From: CAITYL01 sp041651315
Lineage (GTDB): Bacteria > Verrucomicrobiota > Lentisphaeria > Oligosphaerales > CAITYL01
Reading direction: 5' to 3'
NCBI GenBank assembly: GCA_041651315.1
Contig: JBAZJM010000240.1
Location: 1-7,198 of the forward strand
DNA: 7,198 nt
Shown here: positions 1 to 5,389 of the stretch, one piece after another
Position numbering within the stretch: the first letter of the stretch is position 1
Layout: each line of letters begins with the position of its first letter
Notes under the pieces: generated by a model
What the model was told of the DNA's origin: nothing
Database searches by the model: none
The model's input: only the letters and a program-made list of their open reading frames with translations
Position numbers and translations under genes: made by a program

Positions 1-408
1 CATCAGCTGCCGTTTTCGAGCGCGGACGTGGTGATCATGCGGCAGCCGTGGAACCGGGCCGCGGAGGATCTGCCCCAGGCTTTGGACCATTTTTTGACGT
101 TGGCGTCGCGGCCGACCGCCCTGTGCTTCAGCAATGACGACCTGGCCCTGGCGGCGGCGGACTATCTGCGGCAGCAGGGGTTGCGGGTGCCTCAGGACAT
201 CTCTCTGGTGGGCTACGACAACGTCGAGCAGTCCAAAATTGGCCCGATCTTCCTAACCACCGTTCAGCAGGACTTTTATGGCATGGGCCGGGCGGCGGGC
301 GAGATCATCAACGAGCGGCTGAACGGCGTGAAGAACGGCCGTCCGAGCCAGGTGCTGATGAAACCGGAACTGATCGTCCGGACCTCGGTGGCCCGGCTGT
401 CTGTGTGA
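1..408 (+). CDS. GntR/LacI-type transcriptional regulator, C-terminal part (5' end outside window)
   Basis: This is the last 135 residues of a transcriptional regulator, open from base 1 and ending at TGA 406-408. It aligns without gaps to the C-terminus of the complete regulator at 5387-6502, with about 89 of 135 residues identical, so the first in-frame ATG at base 37 is internal. The visible part is the second half of a LacI-type ligand-binding domain (Peripla_BP_3-like): CFSNDD followed by an Ala/Leu-rich helix, then RVPQDISLVGYDN, then a conserved FLTTVQQDFYGMG segment near the dimer and ligand face. The DNA-binding domain is not in view; a GntR-type one is inferred from the paralog. By family, such proteins bind a sugar or related effector and release an operator. 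The next gene, a PEP-CTERM protein, starts 101 bases downstream on the same strand and may be co-transcribed. Confidence 0.9.
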   Translation, partial: HQLPFSSADVVIMRQPWNRAAEDLPQALDHFLTLASRPTALCFSNDDLALAAADYLRQQGLRVPQDISLVGYDNVEQSKIGPIFLTTVQQDFYGMGRAAGEIINERLNGVKNGRPSQVLMKPELIVRTSVARLSV

Positions 409-420
409 TGCCATGCCGCG

Positions 421-450
421 TTGGGCAGGCAGAGGCGCCTGCCCCTACGA
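421..450. repeat. REP-like hairpin element, copy 1
   Basis: Arms GGGCAGGC (423-430) and GCCTGCCC (437-444) form a perfect 8-bp stem around a 6-base loop, followed by CCTACGA. Read on the minus strand it starts TCGTAGGGG, so a GTAG precedes a palindrome, as in REP elements mobilised by RAYT transposases. The same 30 bases occur without a change at 6510-6539, in the equivalent position after the paralogous regulator. It sits between regulator and PEP-CTERM gene and could act as an intercistronic RNA hairpin. It has no T-run, so it is not a classic terminator. Confidence 0.75.
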
Positions 451-509
451 CAGAAACCCAACCCTCCCGAACCCAATGTCCCCCAAACCCAAACGCAGGA
501 GCACACGCC

Positions 510-1256
510 ATGCACAAGCAGCTGATCCAACTCGCGGCCCTCTCCCTGGTTCTGGTTCCGGCAATTCAAGCGGGCATTGTGGTTAACGACCCCGATATCA
601 GCGGTGCCATTATTGATCCAGCCGGATCTACCACCGTGGATATTAACCACTCTTCCGGAACCTACACCCCGATAACGTTCAATGCCCTTGCGAACTTGCG
701 GGTCTTGTCGTTTGACCAAGCCGCGTTTACCGTTGGACAAACCCTGGATCAGGTGAACTTCACCACGGGTGCCAATGATACGCCCATTAATACGCTCACC
801 TTCAGCGGGCTGCAGATCGCCGGCAATTATTACAACGCCACGTCCGGCAACAACAGCCTGGTGGTGACGACGGCGACGCAGAACACGGTCTCCGCCAGCA
901 TCAAATTCTCGACGCCGGTGGAGAAAGTGGGTTTTACGGTCTCTAACCTAAACATGGGCGGACTGGATGTGCAGTTCTACGATGCCGTCGGCACCCCGTT
1001 GTATCACACTAACCAATTCAATGCGGCGAGCGGAGATCCGAACTCCTGCAGCGCAAATGACGGTTCCATGGACAATTTCTATTCTCCCCTTTACCCGATT
1101 TCGGCCAACATTGCGGAAATCCGTTTGGTGCCGCTTCACACCAGTGGCATGCTGATTTCCCTGGATGACCTGGCTTTCACCCAGGTTCCCGAGCCGGCCT
1201 CGCTCGGCCTGTTGGCGCTGGGCGCGCTGGCGCTGGCCCGCCGTCGCCGGGGTTGA
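510..1256 (+). CDS. PEP-CTERM sorting domain secreted protein
   Basis: This encodes a 248-residue exported protein. The start at ATG 510 is chosen because AGGAG (497-501) lies 8 bases upstream and because the paralog at 6595 begins with the same MHKQL; the in-frame ATG at 405 would translate the hairpin element as protein. Residues 1-21 form a signal peptide (cleavage likely after IQA, before GIVVNDP). Residues about 22-225 are a Ser/Thr/Asn/Gly-rich, probably beta-sandwich ectodomain with no catalytic motif that I recognise. Residues 226-248 are a textbook PEP-CTERM tail: VPEPAS, a hydrophobic helix, then RRRRG. In this class the tail is recognised by an exosortase, and the proteins often belong to biofilm or exopolysaccharide systems; no exosortase is visible here. 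It lies 101 bases after a sugar-type regulator gene and 151 bases before the enzyme-like gene, which suggests a shared operon. The function of the ectodomain is unknown. Confidence 0.9.
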   Translation: MHKQLIQLAALSLVLVPAIQAGIVVNDPDISGAIIDPAGSTTVDINHSSGTYTPITFNALANLRVLSFDQAAFTVGQTLDQVNFTTGANDTPINTLTFSGLQIAGNYYNATSGNNSLVVTTATQNTVSASIKFSTPVEKVGFTVSNLNMGGLDVQFYDAVGTPLYHTNQFNAASGDPNSCSANDGSMDNFYSPLYPISANIAEIRLVPLHTSGMLISLDDLAFTQVPEPASLGLLALGALALARRRRG

Positions 1257-1283
1257 GCCGGCAGAAGAAGAGAGGGTACTTGG

Positions 1284-1354
1284 TTGGTTGTGCCTGACTT
1301 CAGCCGGCCAGGCTGGCTGAAAGGCAACCGCCCGACTGAAGTCGGTACAACGAA
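1284..1354. repeat. Composite REP-doublet-like palindrome between PEP-CTERM and enzyme genes
   Basis: The ends form an imperfect inverted repeat: 1284-1307 and the reverse complement of 1332-1354 match in 20 of 24 aligned columns, with a shared core GACTTCAG. Each side also folds alone: 1299-1309 pairs with 1311-1321 (TTCAGCC against GGCTGAA, one G-T mismatch), and 1332-1337 pairs with 1340-1345 (CCGACT, AGTCGG). The right side is followed by TACAACG. It occupies much of the 151-base gap before the enzyme-like gene and could affect read-through or mRNA stability. No T-run follows. Confidence 0.6.
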
Positions 1355-1397
1355 CTTGACGAAGCCAGTCGCCCGGGGCCGGGCGGTTCACAACTTT

Positions 1398-1410
1398 GGA
1401 GCCTGTCATG
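1398..1410 (+). promoter_or_regulatory. Ribosome-binding site and ATG start of the enzyme-like gene
   Basis: GGAG at 1398-1401 is followed by 6 bases and then ATG at 1408. The upstream in-frame TTG at 1396 overlaps this site and has no ribosome-binding site of its own, so ATG 1408 is preferred; the resulting N-terminus reads directly as a signal sequence. Confidence 0.65.
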
Positions 1411-3786
1411 ACGTTCCGCTTGCATTCATGTTTTTTCCTGGGACTGAGCGTCTTAGCCTCTTGTGGGTGGCTGGGCGCGCTGGCTGGCGCCGCCGACCTG
1501 CGCGACTTGAGTCCGGCCGGCGCGGCCGACATTTGTCCGCAAACCAATGCCTGCGCCCGGCCGCAACCGGTGCGCGAGGAGGCGGGCTGGGTGCTGTTCG
1601 CCGCGGTTGACGGGACGGGTGGCAGGGTGGAATACCGCTTCCGGCCGGAGGCGGGGCTGGCCTCGCTGGAAGGCCGGTTCCACGGCGGCGCCTGGGTGAA
1701 GCTGGGCACCGGCTTCCAAGTGGCGGTGGAGAAAATCGGACCCCAGTTGAACCTGGCGCACGGTGCGGTTGCCGGAACGGCATGGAGGGGCAGTTGGATG
1801 AACCCCGACGCCAAACTGACCGTAACGGCGCGGCTGGAGCTTTCCGGCGGTTCTCTGCGGATCACGCTGGACGGCGACCGCGGCCTGCCGCTCAACGTCA
1901 CCCTGCCGGAAGCGGACGGTTCCGTGTCGGTGGCTGGCATCCCCTATTTTTCGATGATGGACCAGTACGACCGCTTTGTCCGCCACCTGCCCAAGGACAA
2001 GCTGTTCGTCTCCTGTCTGGTGGACTGGACCAAGACCGCGTGCGCCAGTCCCGTGCCGCGCATCAGTTACCAGGCGGACCTGGCTGGGGTGACGCCGAAG
2101 CTGCACGACGTGATTGCGGTGACCCTCAGCGACAGCATCGATGCCGTGCTGCCCTCCATTCCCAATCCCGTGTCGTCCTGGCGCCGCCAGATTGCCAACA
2201 CCATGGTGGTGGAGTGCTGGACCGGCTCGTTTGCCCAGTTGGGCGGCTTGCTGGACACCTACCATGAATACGGCATGGATGACCTGCTGGTGCTGGTGCA
2301 TCGCTGGCAGCGGTATGGCTATGACACCCGGTTCCCCGACTTTTATCCGCCATCCCCGAGCCGGGGCGGGCTGGACACCCTGGCCGGCGTGGTGAAGCGT
2401 GCCACCGCCCGCGGGCAGCGGATCGCCCTGCACGAGAACTATGTGGATCTGTATCCGGCCTCCTCGGCCTGGGACGAGGCCGCGCTGATGCGCACCGCCG
2501 CCGGCGGCACCATTGCCGCCTGGGCCGACTCCAAGCACATGGCCACTTCCCGCGGGTTGGCCCTGGCCAAGGCCCGGATGCCGGAGATCCGCGACGGGCT
2601 GGGCACCAACGCCTGTTTCCTAGATGTCCATAGTGCCCAGGCGCCATGGTTCCGGGTGGACTACAATCCCAAAGTGCCCTATTCGGCGCAAATGAAGGGC
2701 ACCCTGGAGTTCACCAATCAATTATGGGCGTTTGCCCGGCAGAATTATCAGGGGCCGGTGGTGGGCGAAGGCTGTTACAGTTGGATCCATGCCGGCCACA
2801 TCGACAGCGTGGATGCCCAGGACAGCGTCAAGGGCCGCTTGTTTGTCGATTTCGACCTGCTCAAGATCCGGCCGCTGGCCACCAATCATGGCATGGGCTA
2901 CTACGAGCGCTGGAACACCTTCGGCTATGTGCCGGACTGGATGACGCAGCCGCCATCCTACCCGGAACTGGACGACTACCGCGCCAGCCAAGTCGCCTAT
3001 CTGCACGCCGCCAACCTCTGCGACCAGTACAAGGGCGTCATCGAAGTGGCGGCCAAGGAGTATTACCAGGCCCGGCCGCTGGTTGCCCGCCTGGTGGATG
3101 CCCGGGTGACCGGCATCCAGTATCACGACGGTGCGCGCTGGCTCAGCTCCAGCCAGGCCATTCTGGTGGCGGACGTTGCCCGTGTCCGCCGGGTCCAGAT
3201 CACCTATGACAACGGCGCGGTCATTTACGTCAACCGTTCAGCTCAGCCATGGACGGTGTCGGCGGCGCTGCGCATCGGCCCCGCCGGTTTTGCCGTCACC
3301 GAGGGAGGCAAGTTGCTGGCGTGCAGCAATGATCCCGCCGGTCATTGGTTTGATTATTATGGGGACGGCACCATCTATTTTCTGGATCCGCGCAACAGTG
3401 ACTGGCAGGTTGACAACCTGGGTGCCCGCTGGGCGCAGGAGACGGTGCGGGTCAACGACGGCACCTATATCGCCGCGTCCGGTCCGCTGGCCGCGGACAC
3501 CGCCGTGGCCTGCGTGAAAGAAGCCGCTGGCGCCTGGCGCCTGCGCTTTTTCCCCGCCGGCCGTGCCGGCACGGTTCGGGTCAAGCTGAATGAGCTGGAT
3601 TCCGCCGTGGGACGGGTGGTGGCCCTGGACCGTGACGGCCGGGAGGTGGCGGGCGTCGGCGGCGATCAGGTCGAACTGACGCCCGGCCGGGAATTAACCA
3701 TCCACCACCGTGACGGCAGCGTTTATTCCTATCGCCTGCTGCCCGCCGCGCCGGCGGCGGGCAATCTGCTACAACGCCTGTTTTGA
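1408..3786 (+). CDS. Putative secreted glycoside hydrolase-like protein
   Basis: This encodes a 792-residue exported protein. The N-terminus MTFRLHSCFFLGLSVLASC is a signal sequence; LASC (16-19) fits a lipobox, but the hydrophobic stretch continues to about residue 28, so ordinary cleavage near AGA/ADL is equally possible. Residues about 30-260 look beta-rich, about 265-560 look like a TIM-barrel core, and about 590-780 look like a C-terminal beta-sandwich. Conserved-looking barrel segments are ECW (W271), DLLVLVHRW (292-300), LHENYVD (341-347), FLDVHS (D406), VVGEGCYSW (E454), HIDSVD (D466) and HGMGYYERW (E500). An Asp at a strand end and a Glu one strand later suggest a retaining glycosidase with D406 as nucleophile and E454 as acid/base; this assignment is inferred. 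The style recalls GH101 or DUF5696-type enzymes, but I cannot place it in a numbered family. A noncatalytic carbohydrate-binding protein is the main alternative. Confidence 0.6.
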   Translation: MTFRLHSCFFLGLSVLASCGWLGALAGAADLRDLSPAGAADICPQTNACARPQPVREEAGWVLFAAVDGTGGRVEYRFRPEAGLASLEGRFHGGAWVKLGTGFQVAVEKIGPQLNLAHGAVAGTAWRGSWMNPDAKLTVTARLELSGGSLRITLDGDRGLPLNVTLPEADGSVSVAGIPYFSMMDQYDRFVRHLPKDKLFVSCLVDWTKTACASPVPRISYQADLAGVTPKLHDVIAVTLSDSIDAVLPSIPNPVSSWRRQIANTMVVECWTGSFAQLGGLLDTYHEYGMDDLLVLVHRWQRYGYDTRFPDFYPPSPSRGGLDTLAGVVKRATARGQRIALHENYVDLYPASSAWDEAALMRTAAGGTIAAWADSKHMATSRGLALAKARMPEIRDGLGTNACFLDVHSAQAPWFRVDYNPKVPYSAQMKGTLEFTNQLWAFARQNYQGPVVGEGCYSWIHAGHIDSVDAQDSVKGRLFVDFDLLKIRPLATNHGMGYYERWNTFGYVPDWMTQPPSYPELDDYRASQVAYLHAANLCDQYKGVIEVAAKEYYQARPLVARLVDARVTGIQYHDGARWLSSSQAILVADVARVRRVQITYDNGAVIYVNRSAQPWTVSAALRIGPAGFAVTEGGKLLACSNDPAGHWFDYYGDGTIYFLDPRNSDWQVDNLGARWAQETVRVNDGTYIAASGPLAADTAVACVKEAAGAWRLRFFPAGRAGTVRVKLNELDSAVGRVVALDRDGREVAGVGGDQVELTPGRELTIHHRDGSVYSYRLLPAAPAAGNLLQRLF

Positions 3787-3805
3787 CTTGGAGGCATGTC
3801 AGACA

Positions 3806-3864
3806 CGCCGAGCTGGGGCTCGGCGCTCCCAGGGCGGCCGGCGGTTTTTGAGCCCCAACGGGGC
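3806..3864. repeat. Pair of hairpins downstream of the enzyme-like gene
   Basis: CGCCGAGC (3806-3813) and GCTCGGCG (3818-3825) form a perfect 8-bp stem with loop TGGG, followed by CTCCCAGG, a REP-like layout. A smaller hairpin GCCCC-AAC-GGGGC spans 3852-3864. A T-run at 3844-3848 lies between them but is 18 bases past the first stem, so a true rho-independent terminator is doubtful. The element begins 19 bases after the stop codon of the enzyme-like gene. Confidence 0.5.
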
Positions 3865-3889
3865 GGTGGTAACACAGTTAATTCATGAG

Positions 3890-3976
3890 TTTGAACAGAA
3901 GGTAGCGAAGACCGCAAAGGAAATACCACACAACCACCAAGCCAGCCTTCGCTATCTTTGCTTCCTTTTGTTCAAA
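3890..3976. repeat. Long imperfect inverted repeat, 31-bp arms
   Basis: The left arm 3890-3920 and the right arm 3946-3976 are reverse complements at 25 of 31 positions, separated by a 25-base A/C-rich loop. Each arm has internal short-period repetition (AAGG-AGC-AAG-type blocks). The sequence is A-rich on the left arm and T-rich on the right, unlike the GC-rich palindromes elsewhere in the window, so it belongs to a different family. It lies in the 267-base gap before the prepilin-like gene. It could be a mobile miniature element or an mRNA hairpin protecting the upstream transcript; no target-site duplication is clear to me. Confidence 0.65.
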
Positions 3977-4053
3977 ATAGAATAAAAACGTCCCGTTTGT
4001 TTGTGTCTCTTTATGCTTGATGTTCATGAATAATCCAGGTTAGGACGAGTTCC

Positions 4054-4800
4054 ATGAACGCTCCTTCATTCGTCTCCATTCGCCCTGGCGTTTCGGATTG
4101 CCGGTGGCGGTTCACCCTGATCGAGCTGCTGGTGGTGATCGCGATCATCGCCATTCTGGCGTCGATGCTGCTGCCGTCCCTGGGGCGCGCCAAGGATGCG
4201 GCGCGGGCGACCGCCTGCCTCAGCAATCTCAAGCAGATCGGCCTGGGGTGCCTGATGTATGCCGACAACGATGCCGGGCACCGGGTACCCACCTGTGATC
4301 CGGTGGGCTCCAATGGCACGATTCCCAACGCCGACGATTTCGTCGACTGGTGCATCCTGCTCCAGCGGGACTACAACGTGGCTTTCAAGTGCTTTGCCTG
4401 TCCCGCCGACGGGCGCGGCATTGTCTACCGGCTGGGTACGGGCAACACCGGCGTGGTCAGTTACGGCGAAAATGCGTTCCTTGATTCTTACGAGCACGCG
4501 GAACGGCTGCCCATGACGGCCTGGAGGCTGCCGGCCATCAGCCCGTTGGTGATGGATGCCTCGGCCACCATTGTCAGCGCTTGGGAACCCCAACGGCGCT
4601 GTCGGCTCGTCAACGCCAACTATGGCACCAACATCAGCGAGACATACTTTCCCCCCAGCGTGCCCGTGCCGGCGTTGCGGCGCCATTCAAGCGGCTCGAA
4701 CATCGTGTTCTGCGACGGCCACGTGGAAGGCGTTTCCCAAGCCCGGGCCATGGATCCTTCCGCCATCCGCTTCGACAACGGCGTTGGCTGGGGCTGGTGA
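4054..4800 (+). CDS. Prepilin-like protein with N-terminal methylation motif and H-X9-DG domain
   Basis: This encodes a 248-residue type IV pilin/type II secretion pseudopilin-like protein. The start ATG 4054 follows AGGA (4042-4045) at 8 bases. After a 19-residue basic leader comes FTLIELLVVIAIIAILASMLLP (from F20, with the conserved Glu at +5, E24), the hydrophobic helix of class III prepilins. A prepilin peptidase would cut before F20; the residue before the cut is Arg instead of the usual Gly, a substitution I associate with Lentisphaerota-type family members. Helix continuation AKDAARATACLSNLKQIGLG and YADND are typical of this family. Near the C-terminus, H211 followed by nine residues and D221-G222 gives the H-X9-DG motif, known from very large paralogous families in Lentisphaerota and Planctomycetota. 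Cys residues in the middle (FKCFACPADG) may form a disulfide or metal site. The role of these proteins is unclear; assembly or secretion at the cell surface is the usual inference. A terminator-like hairpin follows 8 bases after the stop. Confidence 0.92.
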   Translation: MNAPSFVSIRPGVSDCRWRFTLIELLVVIAIIAILASMLLPSLGRAKDAARATACLSNLKQIGLGCLMYADNDAGHRVPTCDPVGSNGTIPNADDFVDWCILLQRDYNVAFKCFACPADGRGIVYRLGTGNTGVVSYGENAFLDSYEHAERLPMTAWRLPAISPLVMDASATIVSAWEPQRRCRLVNANYGTNISETYFPPSVPVPALRRHSSGSNIVFCDGHVEGVSQARAMDPSAIRFDNGVGWGW

Positions 4801-4808
4801 CGCCGTCA

Positions 4809-4836
4809 GGAAAAACCGGAACCGGTTTTTCCTTTT
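4809..4836 (+). terminator. Rho-independent terminator-like hairpin after the prepilin-like gene
   Basis: GGAAAAACCGG (4809-4819) and CCGGTTTTTCC (4822-4832) are perfect 11-bp reverse complements with two bases between, followed by TTTT (4833-4836). The upper stem would open to give a usable loop. It begins 8 bases after the TGA and would end transcription of the upstream gene set before the palindrome cluster. Confidence 0.7.
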
Positions 4837-4872
4837 GGAGTTTGGCACAAGTACGGTTTGGGGGGCGGCTTC

Positions 4873-5049
4873 GTCCCGTAGGGACTGAATGACAATAGGC
4901 AGGGACTCCAGTCCCTGTTCCGGGAAATGAAACGATGGCGTGCCGTAGGTACGCCGCGATTCGCCGCGTACCTGACGGCACGCGAAACGGGGGGGCGGGC
5001 AAAACAGGGGCTGAAGCCCCTGCCTATTCCCGCCCCGTCCCGCTGGGAC
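4873..5049. repeat. Large mirror-symmetric composite palindrome (REPIN-like), centre near 4961
   Basis: Three nested layers share one centre. The outer pair is GTCCC-GTA-GGGAC (4873-4885) and GTCCC-GCT-GGGAC (5037-5049). The middle pair is an element CAGGG(A/G)CT-NN-AG(T/C)CCCTG followed by CCTATT, on the minus strand at 4894-4917 and on the plus strand at 5005-5028. The single stem difference is a paired A-T to G-C change that keeps the stem intact. The core hairpin is 4938-4954 with 4966-4983: 17 base pairs with one bulged C. The midpoints of the three layers fall within one base of 4961. The remaining spacer segments (4918-4937, 4984-5004) are not similar to each other. No reading frame is supported here. 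Confidence 0.7.
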
Positions 5050-5073
5050 GGGAATACCGCTTTCTGGTCTTTT

Positions 5074-5160
5074 TTCCTGTAGGAACGTGGTTGCACCACG
5101 TTGTGCGACTCTGCCGTGAGGACGCGTCACGCACGGGCGACACGCCCGTGCCTACAGGAA
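5074..5160. repeat. Second composite palindrome with 10-bp terminal inverted repeats
   Basis: TTCCTGTAGG (5074-5083) and CCTACAGGAA (5151-5160) are exact inverted repeats. Just inside the left one, AACGTGGT-TGC-ACCACGTT (5084-5102) is a perfect 8-bp hairpin; abutting the right one, GCACGGGCG-ACA-CGCCCGTGC (5131-5151) is a perfect 9-bp hairpin. Each half therefore is a GTAG-led palindrome, and the halves face each other, which is the layout of a REP doublet. About 28 bases of unremarkable sequence separate the hairpins. Confidence 0.7.
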
Positions 5161-5299
5161 TGCCATTAAAACGTTCACCCTAACGCAGCATAAAAGTGGC
5201 ATATCCAATAGAAAAACCACTATCTCTTATTTGAGCTTTTGTGCCAGCTTTTAGCCGTTTTCTTGCGTGTGTTGTGGTTGGTTTTTTGTGTGGTAATAT

Positions 5300-5329
5300 T
5301 TTACTTTTTGGCGATTTGCGCCGGATAAT
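5300..5329 (+). promoter_or_regulatory. Candidate sigma-70-type promoter of the second regulator
   Basis: TTTACT (5300-5305), an 18-base spacer and GATAAT (5324-5329) match the -35/-10 consensus at 4 of 6 and 5 of 6 positions. They lie in an AT-rich tract (about 5161-5345) that contrasts with the GC-rich surroundings and holds no convincing gene. An alternative TTGTGG/TAATAT pair with a 16-base spacer lies slightly upstream, ending near 5299. The assignment is by eye only. Confidence 0.3.
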
Positions 5330-5340
5330 TGGCCGGTTAT
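5325..5340. promoter_or_regulatory. Candidate operator, near-palindrome overlapping the -10 region
   Basis: ATAATTGGCCGGTTAT is symmetric about GGCC, with 12 of 16 positions matching its reverse complement; the four exceptions are two symmetric T/G pairs. It overlaps the candidate -10 hexamer and lies about 47 bases before the regulator start, a position suited to autorepression. GntR- and LacI-type dimers bind such palindromes, but ownership of this site is inferred. Confidence 0.3.
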
Positions 5341-5373
5341 AGTGGTAGAGACAATTGGCGTGGCACTTTTGGT

Positions 5374-5389
5374 GGAGGTTCGACAAGTG
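5374..5389 (+). promoter_or_regulatory. Ribosome-binding site that selects a GTG start
   Basis: GGAGG (5374-5378) lies 8 bases before an in-frame GTG at 5387. The alternatives are weaker: GTG 5342 has no such site and would begin in the promoter region, and GTG 5399 and ATG 5405 are 20 bases or more away from the site. All four share one frame, so only the first residues change. Confidence 0.55.

Noticed and set aside
405..509. N-terminal extension of the PEP-CTERM protein from ATG 405
   Set aside because: It would translate the REP-like hairpin into a Pro-rich sequence ahead of the signal peptide. ATG 510 has its own AGGAG site and matches the start of the paralog.
948..1940. Long minus-strand open frame (330 codons)
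   Set aside because: It spans the end of the PEP-CTERM gene, the palindrome and the start of the enzyme-like gene. The product is a low-complexity Pro/Arg/Ala/Ser-rich sequence with no motif, as expected opposite GC-rich coding DNA.
1453..2538. Long minus-strand open frame (361 codons)
   Set aside because: It lies wholly antisense to the enzyme-like gene. The His/Gly/Gln/Arg-rich product has no domain or signal sequence, and the plus-strand frame is clearly the real one.
4801..5165. CRISPR-like or tandem repeat array
   Set aside because: The repeats are palindromes in opposite orientations with unequal spacing and varying sequence, not direct repeats with regular spacers, and no cas gene is present.
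4840..5183. Small open frames within the palindrome cluster
   Set aside because: They read through the inverted repeats, have no convincing ribosome-binding sites and give low-complexity products without motifs.
5195..5221. Short inverted repeat AGTGG/CCACT in the AT-rich region
   Set aside because: Five-base arms with a 17-base gap are expected by chance, and nothing around it supports a function.
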